Source: Vitreoscilla massiliensis
GTDB taxonomy: Bacteria > Pseudomonadota > Gammaproteobacteria > Burkholderiales > Neisseriaceae
NCBI RefSeq assembly: GCF_001457815.1
Contig: NZ_LN898216.1
Coordinates: 124,001-188,000 of the forward strand
Direction: 5' to 3'
DNA: 64,000 bases
Position numbers and translations under genes: made by a program. Shown piece after piece: positions 57,413-64,000 of the stretch. The notes under the pieces were generated by a model. It saw only the letters and a program-made list of their open reading frames with translations, did no database searches and was not told where the DNA came from. How positions within the stretch are numbered: position 1 is the stretch's first letter; each line of letters begins with the position of its first letter.

Positions 57413-58261
57413 TTAAGTGCCTTGAAACGCCAACATCCGCCATTGCCAATCGCCTTCCAAATAATGTTGCCATGTCGGCACAAACACTTGGTAATCCAGC
57501 AAATACACCATGTCTATGGTGTTAACAGCGTGGTCGTTGGGGCGGGTTAAACATTGCACACTTTGGGCGCGGCCTTTGATATTGGGATGGATGCGCGTGG
57601 CTGCATACGGCTCACTGGCGCTGCACTCGCCGGTACTGCTGCGCTCAGTACTTGGCACATCCCATAAATAGCGGTAAGCAGTCACGCTGGATTCACGGTA
57701 ATGCCGTGGCAAGGAGCCATCGGCCAAATAGTCCACTTGCTGCTGCGACAGCGTCGTGCTGATTTCTGAATGTTCACTGCTGTCCATCCACGTGCTCACC
57801 AATCCCATGGCAGGGTGGTATATCGCTTCGGCCTCAGTGCGAAAACGCTCCCCACCCATACGGCTCAACACCTGCATTTGCCACAAAGTCGCTTGCCCAT
57901 TGGGCAAGGGCTGTAATTGGTGTGACATGCGCACGCTGAACGGCACGTTGCCGATGCGGCGTTCGGTGAGGGTTTGCGCCGACAACATGCGGTATTTGGG
58001 CGCAGGATAGCGCTGAGTACGCGTGGCCAAATCCTGTTGCAATGCCGGTGTTTGCGCAGCCCAAGTGAACGCGCGCAGCTGCGCCTGAGCACGCGCCCGA
58101 AATTCAGCCCGAGCCGGCAGTTTGGCCGTTTGTTGCAGTTTTTGCCAAGTGCTGGCCAACGGTGCAGGCACTGCCAGCTGCCGCCATGCCGCGTCCAACT
58201 CCTCCGCCAGCGCCATCTGCTGCCACAACAGCAATCCCACCATCACCCAACTGCGTATCAT
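57413..58261 (-). CDS. Secreted protein of unknown function
   Basis: I do not recognise a family. The 282-residue protein has a signal peptide (MIRSWVMVGLLLWQQMALA) and then a mixed alpha/beta domain. Notable segments are YRESSVTAYRYLWDVPSTERSSTGEC and a C-terminal VYLLDYQVFVPTWQHYLEGDWQWRM. Two Cys residues (GECSASEPY and SVQCLTRPN) could pair in the periplasm. ATG 58261 is used; the ORF also extends to a TTG at 58267. It is a single gene with an uptake word beyond its stop. Confidence 0.65.
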   Translation of the reverse strand: MIRSWVMVGLLLWQQMALAEELDAAWRQLAVPAPLASTWQKLQQTAKLPARAEFRARAQAQLRAFTWAAQTPALQQDLATRTQRYPAPKYRMLSAQTLTERRIGNVPFSVRMSHQLQPLPNGQATLWQMQVLSRMGGERFRTEAEAIYHPAMGLVSTWMDSSEHSEISTTLSQQQVDYLADGSLPRHYRESSVTAYRYLWDVPSTERSSTGECSASEPYAATRIHPNIKGRAQSVQCLTRPNDHAVNTIDMVYLLDYQVFVPTWQHYLEGDWQWRMLAFQGT

Positions 58262-58324
58262 CGCCAACCCTCCCTCTGATCTGTGCTGCTTCTTATATCA
58301 CAGTTTATGATTGCCCAGCAGCCA

Positions 58325-58367
58325 AGCGGCCTGTAAACGCTGATATCAGGTTTACAGGCCGCTATAT
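58325..58367. terminator. Uptake-word inverted pair after the Imm22-like gene
   Basis: Perfect 14-bp arms 58325-58338 and 58350-58363 around an 11-base loop. On the minus strand it lies 18 bases beyond the stop of the Imm22-like gene. Confidence 0.75.
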
Positions 58368-58381
58368 TATTCAAACATCGC

Positions 58382-58747
58382 TTAAGGAATGTAGGCGTAT
58401 TGCCCTATGAATGGCAGCTTGCACGCTTCAGGCGTGCTGATGCGGTTGGGACTGAACACGCAAATCACCGCATTGGCGCTGACATCGGCCGGCAAACGAC
58501 GCAACCACTGTTCGCCATAAGAAGTCCCATCCAATAATTCAGCCAAGGGCAACACCTCACCTGCCTCCAACAATTCCGCCTCTATGCAATCGGGCTCGTA
58601 ATCTTGCAAGCCCACTTCGCGCATAAACGCCGACGCTTGCGCATTGACTTGGGCATCGTATACTGGCTCGATATAGCGCTCCAGCGCCTCCCAGCCATCG
58701 AAATCGCCGCGGCCGGCAAACACCCACACACTGGCAAAACCTTTCAT
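58382..58747 (-). CDS. Imm22-like (immunity protein 22) protein
   Basis: The 121-residue acidic protein starts MKGFASVWVFAGRGDFDGWEALERYIEPVYDAQVNAQASAFMREVGLQDYEPDCIEAELLEAGE. This fits the pattern of the Imm22 family as I recall it: a short beta start, an acidic Y.DxD-like centre and an IEAE-type end. Imm22 proteins are predicted to protect against polymorphic toxins. No toxin gene is nearby, so it may be an orphan or serve another role. It lies just after rnhB on the same strand, 27 bases apart. Confidence 0.5.
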   Translation of the reverse strand: MKGFASVWVFAGRGDFDGWEALERYIEPVYDAQVNAQASAFMREVGLQDYEPDCIEAELLEAGEVLPLAELLDGTSYGEQWLRRLPADVSANAVICVFSPNRISTPEACKLPFIGQYAYIP

Positions 58748-58774
58748 CGTCTTCCTTTCTGCTGTGGCAACGCC

Positions 58775-59356
58775 TTAAAACAACTCACGCTGCACCATGT
58801 CTTTAATCGGTTTGAAGCCAACGCGGTGTTCGGCCAACACGCCGTATTGTTCCAAAGCGGCCAAATGCTCGGGCGTGCCATAGCCTTTGTGGCGGCCAAA
58901 GCCGTATTCAGGATACAGCTTATCCAGCGCATACATTTCGGCATCGCGCGCGGTTTTGGCCAAGACCGAAGCGGCGGAAATCACCGGCTCACTCAAATCG
59001 CCTTTAACAATGGCACGCGCCGCATACGGCAATTCGGGCGGTACACGGTTACCATCTATCAACACCTCATGCGGCGCCAGATTTAAACCCAGAATCGCGC
59101 GTTTCATCGCCAACATGGTGGCGTGCAAAATATTCAGCGACTCGATTTCGGCAACATTGGCCGAAGCAATCGCATAAGCCAAGGCCTGTTCTTTGATTAA
59201 AGGCGCCAGTTCATCGCGGCATTTTTCGGTCAGCTTTTTGCTGTCGGTGAGTTTGGGCAAATCATAATCGGCGGGCAAAATCACCGCGGCGGCAAACACA
59301 CTGCCGACCAACGGGCCACGCCCTGCTTCATCCACCCCTGCAAACAATAGGGTCAC
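58775..59356 (-). CDS. rnhB: Ribonuclease HII
   Basis: RNase HII removes RNA from RNA-DNA hybrids and single ribonucleotides from DNA. The 193-residue protein has FAGVDEAGRGPLVGSVFAAAVIL with the catalytic Asp9-Glu10, a later Asp in HEVLIDGNRVPPEL and AASVLAKTARDAEM. It overlaps lpxB by four bases, the usual lpxB-rnhB arrangement. Confidence 0.95.
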   Translation of the reverse strand: MTLLFAGVDEAGRGPLVGSVFAAAVILPADYDLPKLTDSKKLTEKCRDELAPLIKEQALAYAIASANVAEIESLNILHATMLAMKRAILGLNLAPHEVLIDGNRVPPELPYAARAIVKGDLSEPVISAASVLAKTARDAEMYALDKLYPEYGFGRHKGYGTPEHLAALEQYGVLAEHRVGFKPIKDMVQRELF

Positions 59357-60513
59357 GGTAAGGCTTTCGCTTCTGCCAATACGGCATTGGCAGCGAGTTC
59401 ATCGGTATTCAATTTTAAGCTCAGGTGCAGCTCGGTGAAAGCGGCCTGTAAGTCTTGCACTTCTTCCGGATGGTCTAGCCAATGCACCACTGCTGCGGCC
59501 AGCTTGGTCGGCGTGGCATCTTTTTGCAACAATTCTGGTACTGCACCGCGACCGAGCAAGATGTTCGGCAGACCGACATGTGGCACTTTGATTTTGTGTT
59601 TGACCAAACGGTAAGTCAAACCGGAAATCTTGTAGGAAATCACCATAGGTCGTTTGCACAAAGCCACTTCCAGCGTGGCCGTGCCACTGGCCACCAACAC
59701 CACATCGGCGGCGACACAGGCCAAAGTCGCGTGTGCCGACATCACCCGTACTGGCAGTTTTTTATACTGATCTTTGTCCAACAATTCCAATAAACGCTGG
59801 CGCGTCGCTGTGGTGGCGGCCGGTATCAAGAATTGCGCGTTGGGGTAGGATTCCAAAATCAATGGGATGGTATCGAGAAACACCGTGCCCATGTAATCAA
59901 TTTCGCTGACACGGCTGCCCGGCATCACCGCAATCACTTGCTCGGCTTCTTCCAGCTTTAATTGACGGCGTGCGCCCTCTTTGTCAGGCTCTAAAGGCAG
60001 AGTCTGCGCCAACGGATGGCCAACAAAATCGGCTTTGCCACCGGCGGCTATGTACAGCTGCGGCTCCATTGGAAACAGGCACAACACACGATTGACTTGG
60101 TGCACGATTTTGTTCACGCGCTCGCGCCGCCACGCCCACACCGATGGACTGACATAATGAATGGTCGGAATACCGGCGGCTTTAAGCTTTTCGGCCACAC
60201 CCAAATTGAAATCGGGCGCGTCTATGCCAATAAACACATCCGGCCGCATGGCGGTTAATTGCGCCACCACGCCTTTGCGGATTTTCAAGATGCTCGGCAG
60301 GCGTTTCACCACCTCGGTAAAACCGCGCACCGCCAAGGCCTCTTGTGAATACAGGCTCTCGCAGCCCTCTTTTTGCATCAAAGGCCCAGCGATGCCAACA
60401 AAACGACAATGCGGATAATGCTGTTTCAATGCCGCAATCAAATGCGCACCCAGCAAATCACCCGATGCTTCGCCAGCGATTAAGGCGATGGTAAGAGGAC
60501 GTTGTGTACTCAT
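59353..60513 (-). CDS. lpxB: Lipid-A-disaccharide synthase
   Basis: LpxB joins UDP-diacylglucosamine and lipid X to form the lipid A disaccharide at the inner membrane. The 386-residue glycosyltransferase (family 19) starts TIALIAGEASGDLLGAHLIAALKQHYPHCRFVGIAGPLM. It has FIGIDAPDFNLGVAEKLKAAG, VSPSVWAWRRERV and a C-terminal ASGTATLEVALCKRPMVISYK. It is coupled to rnhB. One uptake word lies inside, near 59440. The rest of the lipid A cluster is not in the window. Confidence 0.96.
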   Translation of the reverse strand: MSTQRPLTIALIAGEASGDLLGAHLIAALKQHYPHCRFVGIAGPLMQKEGCESLYSQEALAVRGFTEVVKRLPSILKIRKGVVAQLTAMRPDVFIGIDAPDFNLGVAEKLKAAGIPTIHYVSPSVWAWRRERVNKIVHQVNRVLCLFPMEPQLYIAAGGKADFVGHPLAQTLPLEPDKEGARRQLKLEEAEQVIAVMPGSRVSEIDYMGTVFLDTIPLILESYPNAQFLIPAATTATRQRLLELLDKDQYKKLPVRVMSAHATLACVAADVVLVASGTATLEVALCKRPMVISYKISGLTYRLVKHKIKVPHVGLPNILLGRGAVPELLQKDATPTKLAAAVVHWLDHPEEVQDLQAAFTELHLSLKLNTDELAANAVLAEAKALP

Positions 60514-60851
60514 GTAGCCTAGACTATCCGAAAATAATCCGCCATTTTAACTGAAATTTACTTCTGTGGTTTTGTGTCCGCTTAAATTCGCTTATGTTGT
60601 GGCAACATCGCGCAATAAGGCTTTGCATCCACTCACAAAAATGTCATTGAAATATTGTCACTCGGATGGCTTGCCTAGAGTTCAGTCTGATGAATTCACC
60701 AATCATAAAGCAGGCGCTGACTCTAATGCCCAAAATCCGTACACCTGTGCGTTCCTATGTGTTCATATGGCAATACTGCCATTGTTCATGGCCAACAGTG
60801 CCGCCCACCATCACACAGACACTCCTGCTTGCGATGCAACCAAGTTCTCAT
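60514..60851. other. Gene-free spacer between lpxB and the Nudix gene
   Basis: This is the first part of a 459-base spacer between divergent genes. I found no gene; the frames at 60566 and 60666 are short and resemble nothing. The lpxB promoter should lie in the first 100 bases. The hairpin 60852-60882 ends this part, and 60883-60972 leads into the Nudix gene. Confidence 0.45.
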
Positions 60852-60882
60852 AAGCGGCCTGTAAATCACTTACAGGCCGCTT
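60852..60882. repeat. Uptake-word inverted pair upstream of the Nudix gene
   Basis: Arms AAGCGGCCTGTAA (60852-60864) and the matching 60870-60882, with a 5-base loop. It does not follow a gene end on either strand, so here an uptake role alone, rather than termination, is likely. Confidence 0.7.
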
Positions 60883-60972
60883 GATACGATGCATAAGTTC
60901 CAACGTGACGGCGATTCATCCATATGTGTATCATGCACTCCTCTTGACCGTTAATTCTGCCCACCCAACACC

Positions 60973-61389
60973 ATGACCCAAGCCCACACCCTCGCCACCG
61001 CTGGCCTCATCATCGTGCAGCATAAAGCTTTGCTCTTGGCCTACAGCAAACACAAACAGGCGTGGTATTTGCCCGGCGGCAAAATCGATGCCGGCGAAAC
61101 CGCCGAACAAGCGCTGCTGCGTGAAATCAACGAGGAATTGTCTCTGAACTTAGACACCACCCGCCTGCGCCATTACACCCACATCAGCGCCCCCGCTTAT
61201 GGCGAATACCCAGCCATCACCATGGAACAAGACTGTTTTGTGTATGACTTAGGCTGCGACACCTTCCAAGCCCAAGCCGAAATCGGCGCCGCCCGTTACT
61301 TTACTTGGGATGAATTCCAACAACTGGATACCCAAGTTGCCGGCGTGATTCAAGTGTATGCGCACTTACGCGCAGATGGCTGGGTATAA
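60973..61389 (+). CDS. Nudix hydrolase
   Basis: The 138-residue protein has the Nudix box GGKIDAGETAEQALLREINEEL at about 34-55, preceded by WYLPGG. It is a single-domain pyrophosphohydrolase of the ADP-ribose or nucleotide-cleaning kind; the substrate cannot be told from the box alone. It stands alone between two uptake-word hairpins and has no strong ribosome site before its ATG. Confidence 0.88.
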   Translation: MTQAHTLATAGLIIVQHKALLLAYSKHKQAWYLPGGKIDAGETAEQALLREINEELSLNLDTTRLRHYTHISAPAYGEYPAITMEQDCFVYDLGCDTFQAQAEIGAARYFTWDEFQQLDTQVAGVIQVYAHLRADGWV

Positions 61390-61411
61390 AGCCTGTGCCA
61401 TAGACACAAAC

Positions 61412-61443
61412 AAGCGGCCTGTAAATCATTACAGGCCGCTTAA
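61412..61443. terminator. Uptake-word inverted pair between the Nudix and RTX genes
   Basis: Arms AAGCGGCCTGTAA (61412-61424) and the matching 61429-61441 with a 4-base loop, between convergent genes. Confidence 0.8.
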
Positions 61444-61471
61444 AATACAGAGCAAGGTATGTATTAAACAA

Positions 61472-62806
61472 CTAATTGCTTGCAGCCACCAATGAAGGTG
61501 TGTTGTTACTATTACTCACAACAGCACTGCTACCACTACCGGCACTAGAACCCATAGCACTCATAGCAGAAACCAACATGGCTTTCACTTGATCAGCACT
61601 AATGGTTTTATCATCAAATACAAAACGCTTACTATCTGCGCTTAAGGTTTCATTAAAAAACTCACGCACTGTCACTTTGGCTCCACCACCGTAACCATCT
61701 ATGACCAAATTATCACCAAATTGGCTAAACCTTACGACACTACTATTGGTTTTCAAAAACCGTAATGTATCCACTGCGGTGGTATCGTCCGTATCTATGA
61801 CTGCATCAATACCATGACCACTGGCAAAATTATAAGTATCGGCATCATTGCCAGTTCCGCCGTACAACAAATCGTTCCCCATTTGCCCATTTAAAGTATC
61901 ACTACCCGCATTACCATTCAAACCATCATCACCATTACCACCATTAAGAATGTCATTGCCATCACCGCCTTGTAAGACATCATTGCCCTCCAAGCCATGC
62001 AATATATCATTGCGACCATTACCTAGTAAGATATCAGCAACATTACTTCCCATTAAAGTATCTGGATCATCCGAGCCAGTAATACTAAAACGCAATGCTC
62101 CAGACTGCATATACTTCAAATCCAATAGCATATCCTTAAATTGAAATTGCTTGGTATGTGCAAACAAACTGGAATTAAAATAGTTTTCAACCACCACCTG
62201 ACTCGAGGTATCGTATTTGATGATAAGATTTTGATTAGCACGGGAAAATGTTGCATTAGTGCGATTGATATTGTCAAACACCAAAGTATCTACGGTAGTT
62301 TTATCATCAGTATCTATAAGCAAATCCACACCATTGCTTTGATAAGCGGAGAAATAATAAGTATCGGCATCGTTGGCAGCTCCCCCATACAACACATCAT
62401 TGCCAGCACCTCCATACAACACATCATTCCCCAACCCACCATTCAAGGTATCGGTACCCAAATCCCCATACAATACATCGTTTCCGTCCTCACCTAACAA
62501 CACGTCATTACCAATCTCACCATACAAAGTATCGTTACCTATACCTCCAAATAGTTGATCATTACCACTACCACCATATAGTTTGTCATGCCCAACTTCT
62601 CCTTTTAAGATATCGTCGCCTAAGCCACCATATAAGGTATCATCCCCCCATCCACCTGTGAGTATATCGTTCCCAGAACCTCCATCTAAAACATCATTCC
62701 CCAAGCCTCCGAATAATTGATCCGCACCTGCATACCCATAAATGGAGTCATTTTCGCTGGCACCTTGCAAAATATCGTCTAATAAAGTACCCCAGATCAC
62801 AGCCAT
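61472..62806 (-). CDS. RTX calcium-binding repeat protein
   Basis: The 444-residue protein consists almost wholly of glycine-rich nonapeptides (GGxGxDxLx) in two blocks. The first block is at about 15-150 (LFGGLGNDVLDGGSGNDILTGG and on), the second at about 255-330. Each block is followed by a beta-rich domain with FSRANQNLIIKY or FSQFGDNLVIDGY and a DTDD-x-TxVDTL strand. Such repeats fold on calcium after type I secretion, and the C-terminus is Ser/Ala-rich as in type I signals. No enzymatic or toxin domain is seen. ATG 62806 has AAAGGAG upstream. The first half is AT-richer than the rest of the window. It is a paralogue of the RTX gene upstream. Confidence 0.87.
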   Translation of the reverse strand: MAVIWGTLLDDILQGASENDSIYGYAGADQLFGGLGNDVLDGGSGNDILTGGWGDDTLYGGLGDDILKGEVGHDKLYGGSGNDQLFGGIGNDTLYGEIGNDVLLGEDGNDVLYGDLGTDTLNGGLGNDVLYGGAGNDVLYGGAANDADTYYFSAYQSNGVDLLIDTDDKTTVDTLVFDNINRTNATFSRANQNLIIKYDTSSQVVVENYFNSSLFAHTKQFQFKDMLLDLKYMQSGALRFSITGSDDPDTLMGSNVADILLGNGRNDILHGLEGNDVLQGGDGNDILNGGNGDDGLNGNAGSDTLNGQMGNDLLYGGTGNDADTYNFASGHGIDAVIDTDDTTAVDTLRFLKTNSSVVRFSQFGDNLVIDGYGGGAKVTVREFFNETLSADSKRFVFDDKTISADQVKAMLVSAMSAMGSSAGSGSSAVVSNSNNTPSLVAASN

Positions 62807-62940
62807 GATTAACTCCTTTAAAATCAAACAACAACCATAATAAATGCACTTTATTTGATTCTAATCAAAGTTATTTTAAAATACAACCAATTGATTTGAT
62901 TTATATTATAGAGAGTAAAAATACTATTTTCATAATTTAT

Positions 62941-62970
62941 TTTATCTATTTTTATCTATTTTTATCTATT
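62941..62970. repeat. Three tandem copies of a 10-bp AT-rich unit upstream of the RTX gene
   Basis: TTTATCTATT is repeated three times without change. It lies 135 bases upstream of the RTX gene start at 62806, within its likely control region. The unit length is not a multiple of 3, and the copy number could vary by slippage. Confidence 0.8.
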
Positions 62971-62997
62971 TAAAATTGAATGTATCCTTCAAATACA

Positions 62998-63031
62998 AAC
63001 GGCCTGTTACAATGTACAGGCCGCTATTTTT
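62998..63031. terminator. Degenerate uptake-word pair after the second RTX gene
   Basis: CGGCCTGT (63000-63007) pairs with ACAGGCCG (63016-63023), with an inner AC/GT, followed by a T run. It lies 17 bases beyond the stop of the partial RTX gene on the minus strand. Confidence 0.65.
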
Positions 63032-63047
63032 AATAATAGATGATGAT

Positions 63048-64000
63048 TTACACTGCTGCTGCCATTGTATTGGCTGGAAGAGTATTAATACTCGCACTGG
63101 CAACAAGCGTCGTATCGCCACTGCTCAAACTCGCCACAGCCGTTTTCAAAGCTTGTGCTTGCTGCAGTAATGCAGGCACTTGCGCGGCGGTAATGGTTTT
63201 GTCGGCAAATTGGAATTGCTTGCGCCCGGCTTTGACGCTGGTGTCGTAAAACTGTTTAACCGTTACTTGATCGGTCGCGCCATATTTAACGATTAAATCC
63301 TTGCCGGACCTACTGAAAGTAGCGGCGGCGCTGTTGATGTTACTGAAGCGCAAAGAATCTGTCGCGGTGGTGTCGTCCGTGTCTATCACCACATCACGAC
63401 CTGCACCAGCTTGAAACAAATATAAGTCGATGTCATTGCTGCTACCACCGTATAAAACATCATCTCCCGTACCACCACCCAAGGTGTCGTTGCCAGCATT
63501 ACCATTCAAGCCATCATTGCCGGCATGACCAATAATATTGTCATTGCCATTGCCGCCCTGAATGACATCATTACCCTCGTAACCATAAATAATGTCATTG
63601 CCATTCAAACCGTATATCGCATCGGCAACTTTACTGCCATACAGTGTTTCAGCTGCCGCCGTGCCATTAAGGGGAACGCGGATGATACCCGACTGCATGT
63701 CACTCAAGGTCAAAGTCTTGTCGCTGAAGACGAATTTTTTGTTGTGGGCATTAACAGTATTGTCAAAGTAGCGCCACACCAACACACCATCATTGTCTGT
63801 ACCATAACCACTGATGGTTAAGTGAGTATTCACCCCTGAAAATTTCACTTGAGTACTGGCGATGCCACTGAAGCGGATGGTATCTGTCGCCGTCGTATCA
63901 TCAATGTCATAAATCTCATCCGCACCCGAACCTTTAGACACTATGTAAGTATCGCTGTCATTGCCCTCGCCACCCTCTAGCTCGTCATCACCCAATTCTC
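63048..64000 (-). CDS. RTX calcium-binding repeat protein, 5' part outside the window
   Basis: The frame is open to the window edge, so the start is not seen. The visible 317 residues have the same plan as the downstream RTX protein: a repeat block (IYGLNGNDIIYGYEGNDVIQGGNGNDNIIGHAGNDGLNGNAGNDTLGGG), and two spacer domains with DTDDTTATDSLRF and FSRSGKDLIVKYGATDQVTVKQF. The C-terminus ends ASINTLPANTMAAAV, like a type I secretion signal. A further repeat (LGDDELEGGEGNDSDTY) at the edge shows that the protein continues. It is a close paralogue of the gene at 61472. Confidence 0.85.
   Translation of the reverse strand, partial: ELGDDELEGGEGNDSDTYIVSKGSGADEIYDIDDTTATDTIRFSGIASTQVKFSGVNTHLTISGYGTDNDGVLVWRYFDNTVNAHNKKFVFSDKTLTLSDMQSGIIRVPLNGTAAAETLYGSKVADAIYGLNGNDIIYGYEGNDVIQGGNGNDNIIGHAGNDGLNGNAGNDTLGGGTGDDVLYGGSSNDIDLYLFQAGAGRDVVIDTDDTTATDSLRFSNINSAAATFSRSGKDLIVKYGATDQVTVKQFYDTSVKAGRKQFQFADKTITAAQVPALLQQAQALKTAVASLSSGDTTLVASASINTLPANTMAAAV

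Overview
The window (64 kb, cut at both ends) looks like a chromosomal segment of a Neisseriaceae bacterium outside the genus Neisseria in the strict sense. The gene order (hisZ-purA, comM-ubiK, recO-pdxJ-acpS, lpxB-rnhB) and protein sequences are betaproteobacterial. A short word, 5'-AAGCGGCCTGTAAA-3', recurs dozens of times, both singly inside genes and as inverted pairs between genes. This is how the DNA uptake sequences (DUS) of Neisseriaceae behave. The word keeps the CTG core of known DUS but differs from the dialects I remember, so it is probably a species- or genus-specific dialect. A Vitreoscilla-like organism is possible, but the sequence alone does not prove a genus.

Layout. 1-11 kb: the end of a nucleotide-sugar dehydratase gene, then minus-strand housekeeping genes: hisZ-purA, uppP, dsbA, a SPOR-domain protein, comM-ubiK, and the tight operon recO-pdxJ-acpS-nudix-membrane protein. 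11-17 kb: a flavin reductase-like gene, the operon ridA-DUF1028-lysR-M20 deacetylase, and a divergent flavin monooxygenase. At 17.3-17.6 kb there is a perfect tandem array of 25 copies of the 13-bp uptake-word unit. 17.7-29.2 kb: an amine and GABA catabolic block (acetylpolyamine amidohydrolase-like, aldehyde dehydrogenase, NCS1 permease, SpuC-like aminotransferase, gabD, gabT, amidotransferase). It is interrupted by a SUKH-like gene and an AT-rich HEPN-like gene. Read together, these enzymes could take N-acetylputrescine through putrescine, 4-aminobutanal and GABA to succinate.

29.4-38.2 kb: a beta-oxidation block on the minus strand (thiolase, HAD-hydratase fusion, FadL porin with a coiled-coil insert, FadE) headed by a TetR regulator. 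A consensus-like promoter and a CAAAC-N4-GTTTG operator lie at the regulator's start. 38.2-47.5 kb: a membrane protein, butanediol dehydrogenase, HutD, a leuA with an extra N-terminal helix-turn-helix domain, a methyltransferase, a GNAT/class V aminotransferase fusion, a membrane protein and folD. 47.7-48.1 kb: tRNA genes Pro-Arg-His-Pro, with the two Pro copies identical. 48.3-61.4 kb: an EamA transporter, uspA, thioesterase-terB-xerC, pyrD, a permease-PhyH pair, DUF441, cbpA-cbpM, a secreted protein, an Imm22-like protein, rnhB-lpxB and a Nudix hydrolase. 61.5-64 kb: two RTX calcium-binding repeat proteins, the second running off the window.

Most gene ends are punctuated by hairpins made of two inverted uptake words. 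These hairpins probably act both as terminators and as uptake signals. The best candidates for new biology are the uptake-word dialect with its 25-copy array, the DNA-binding-domain-LeuA fusion with a palindrome in its own promoter, the GNAT-aminotransferase fusion, the acetylpolyamine-to-succinate locus with an NCS1-type permease, and the HEPN-like gene bracketed by uptake-word hairpins. All functions are read from sequence by eye; no database search was run.
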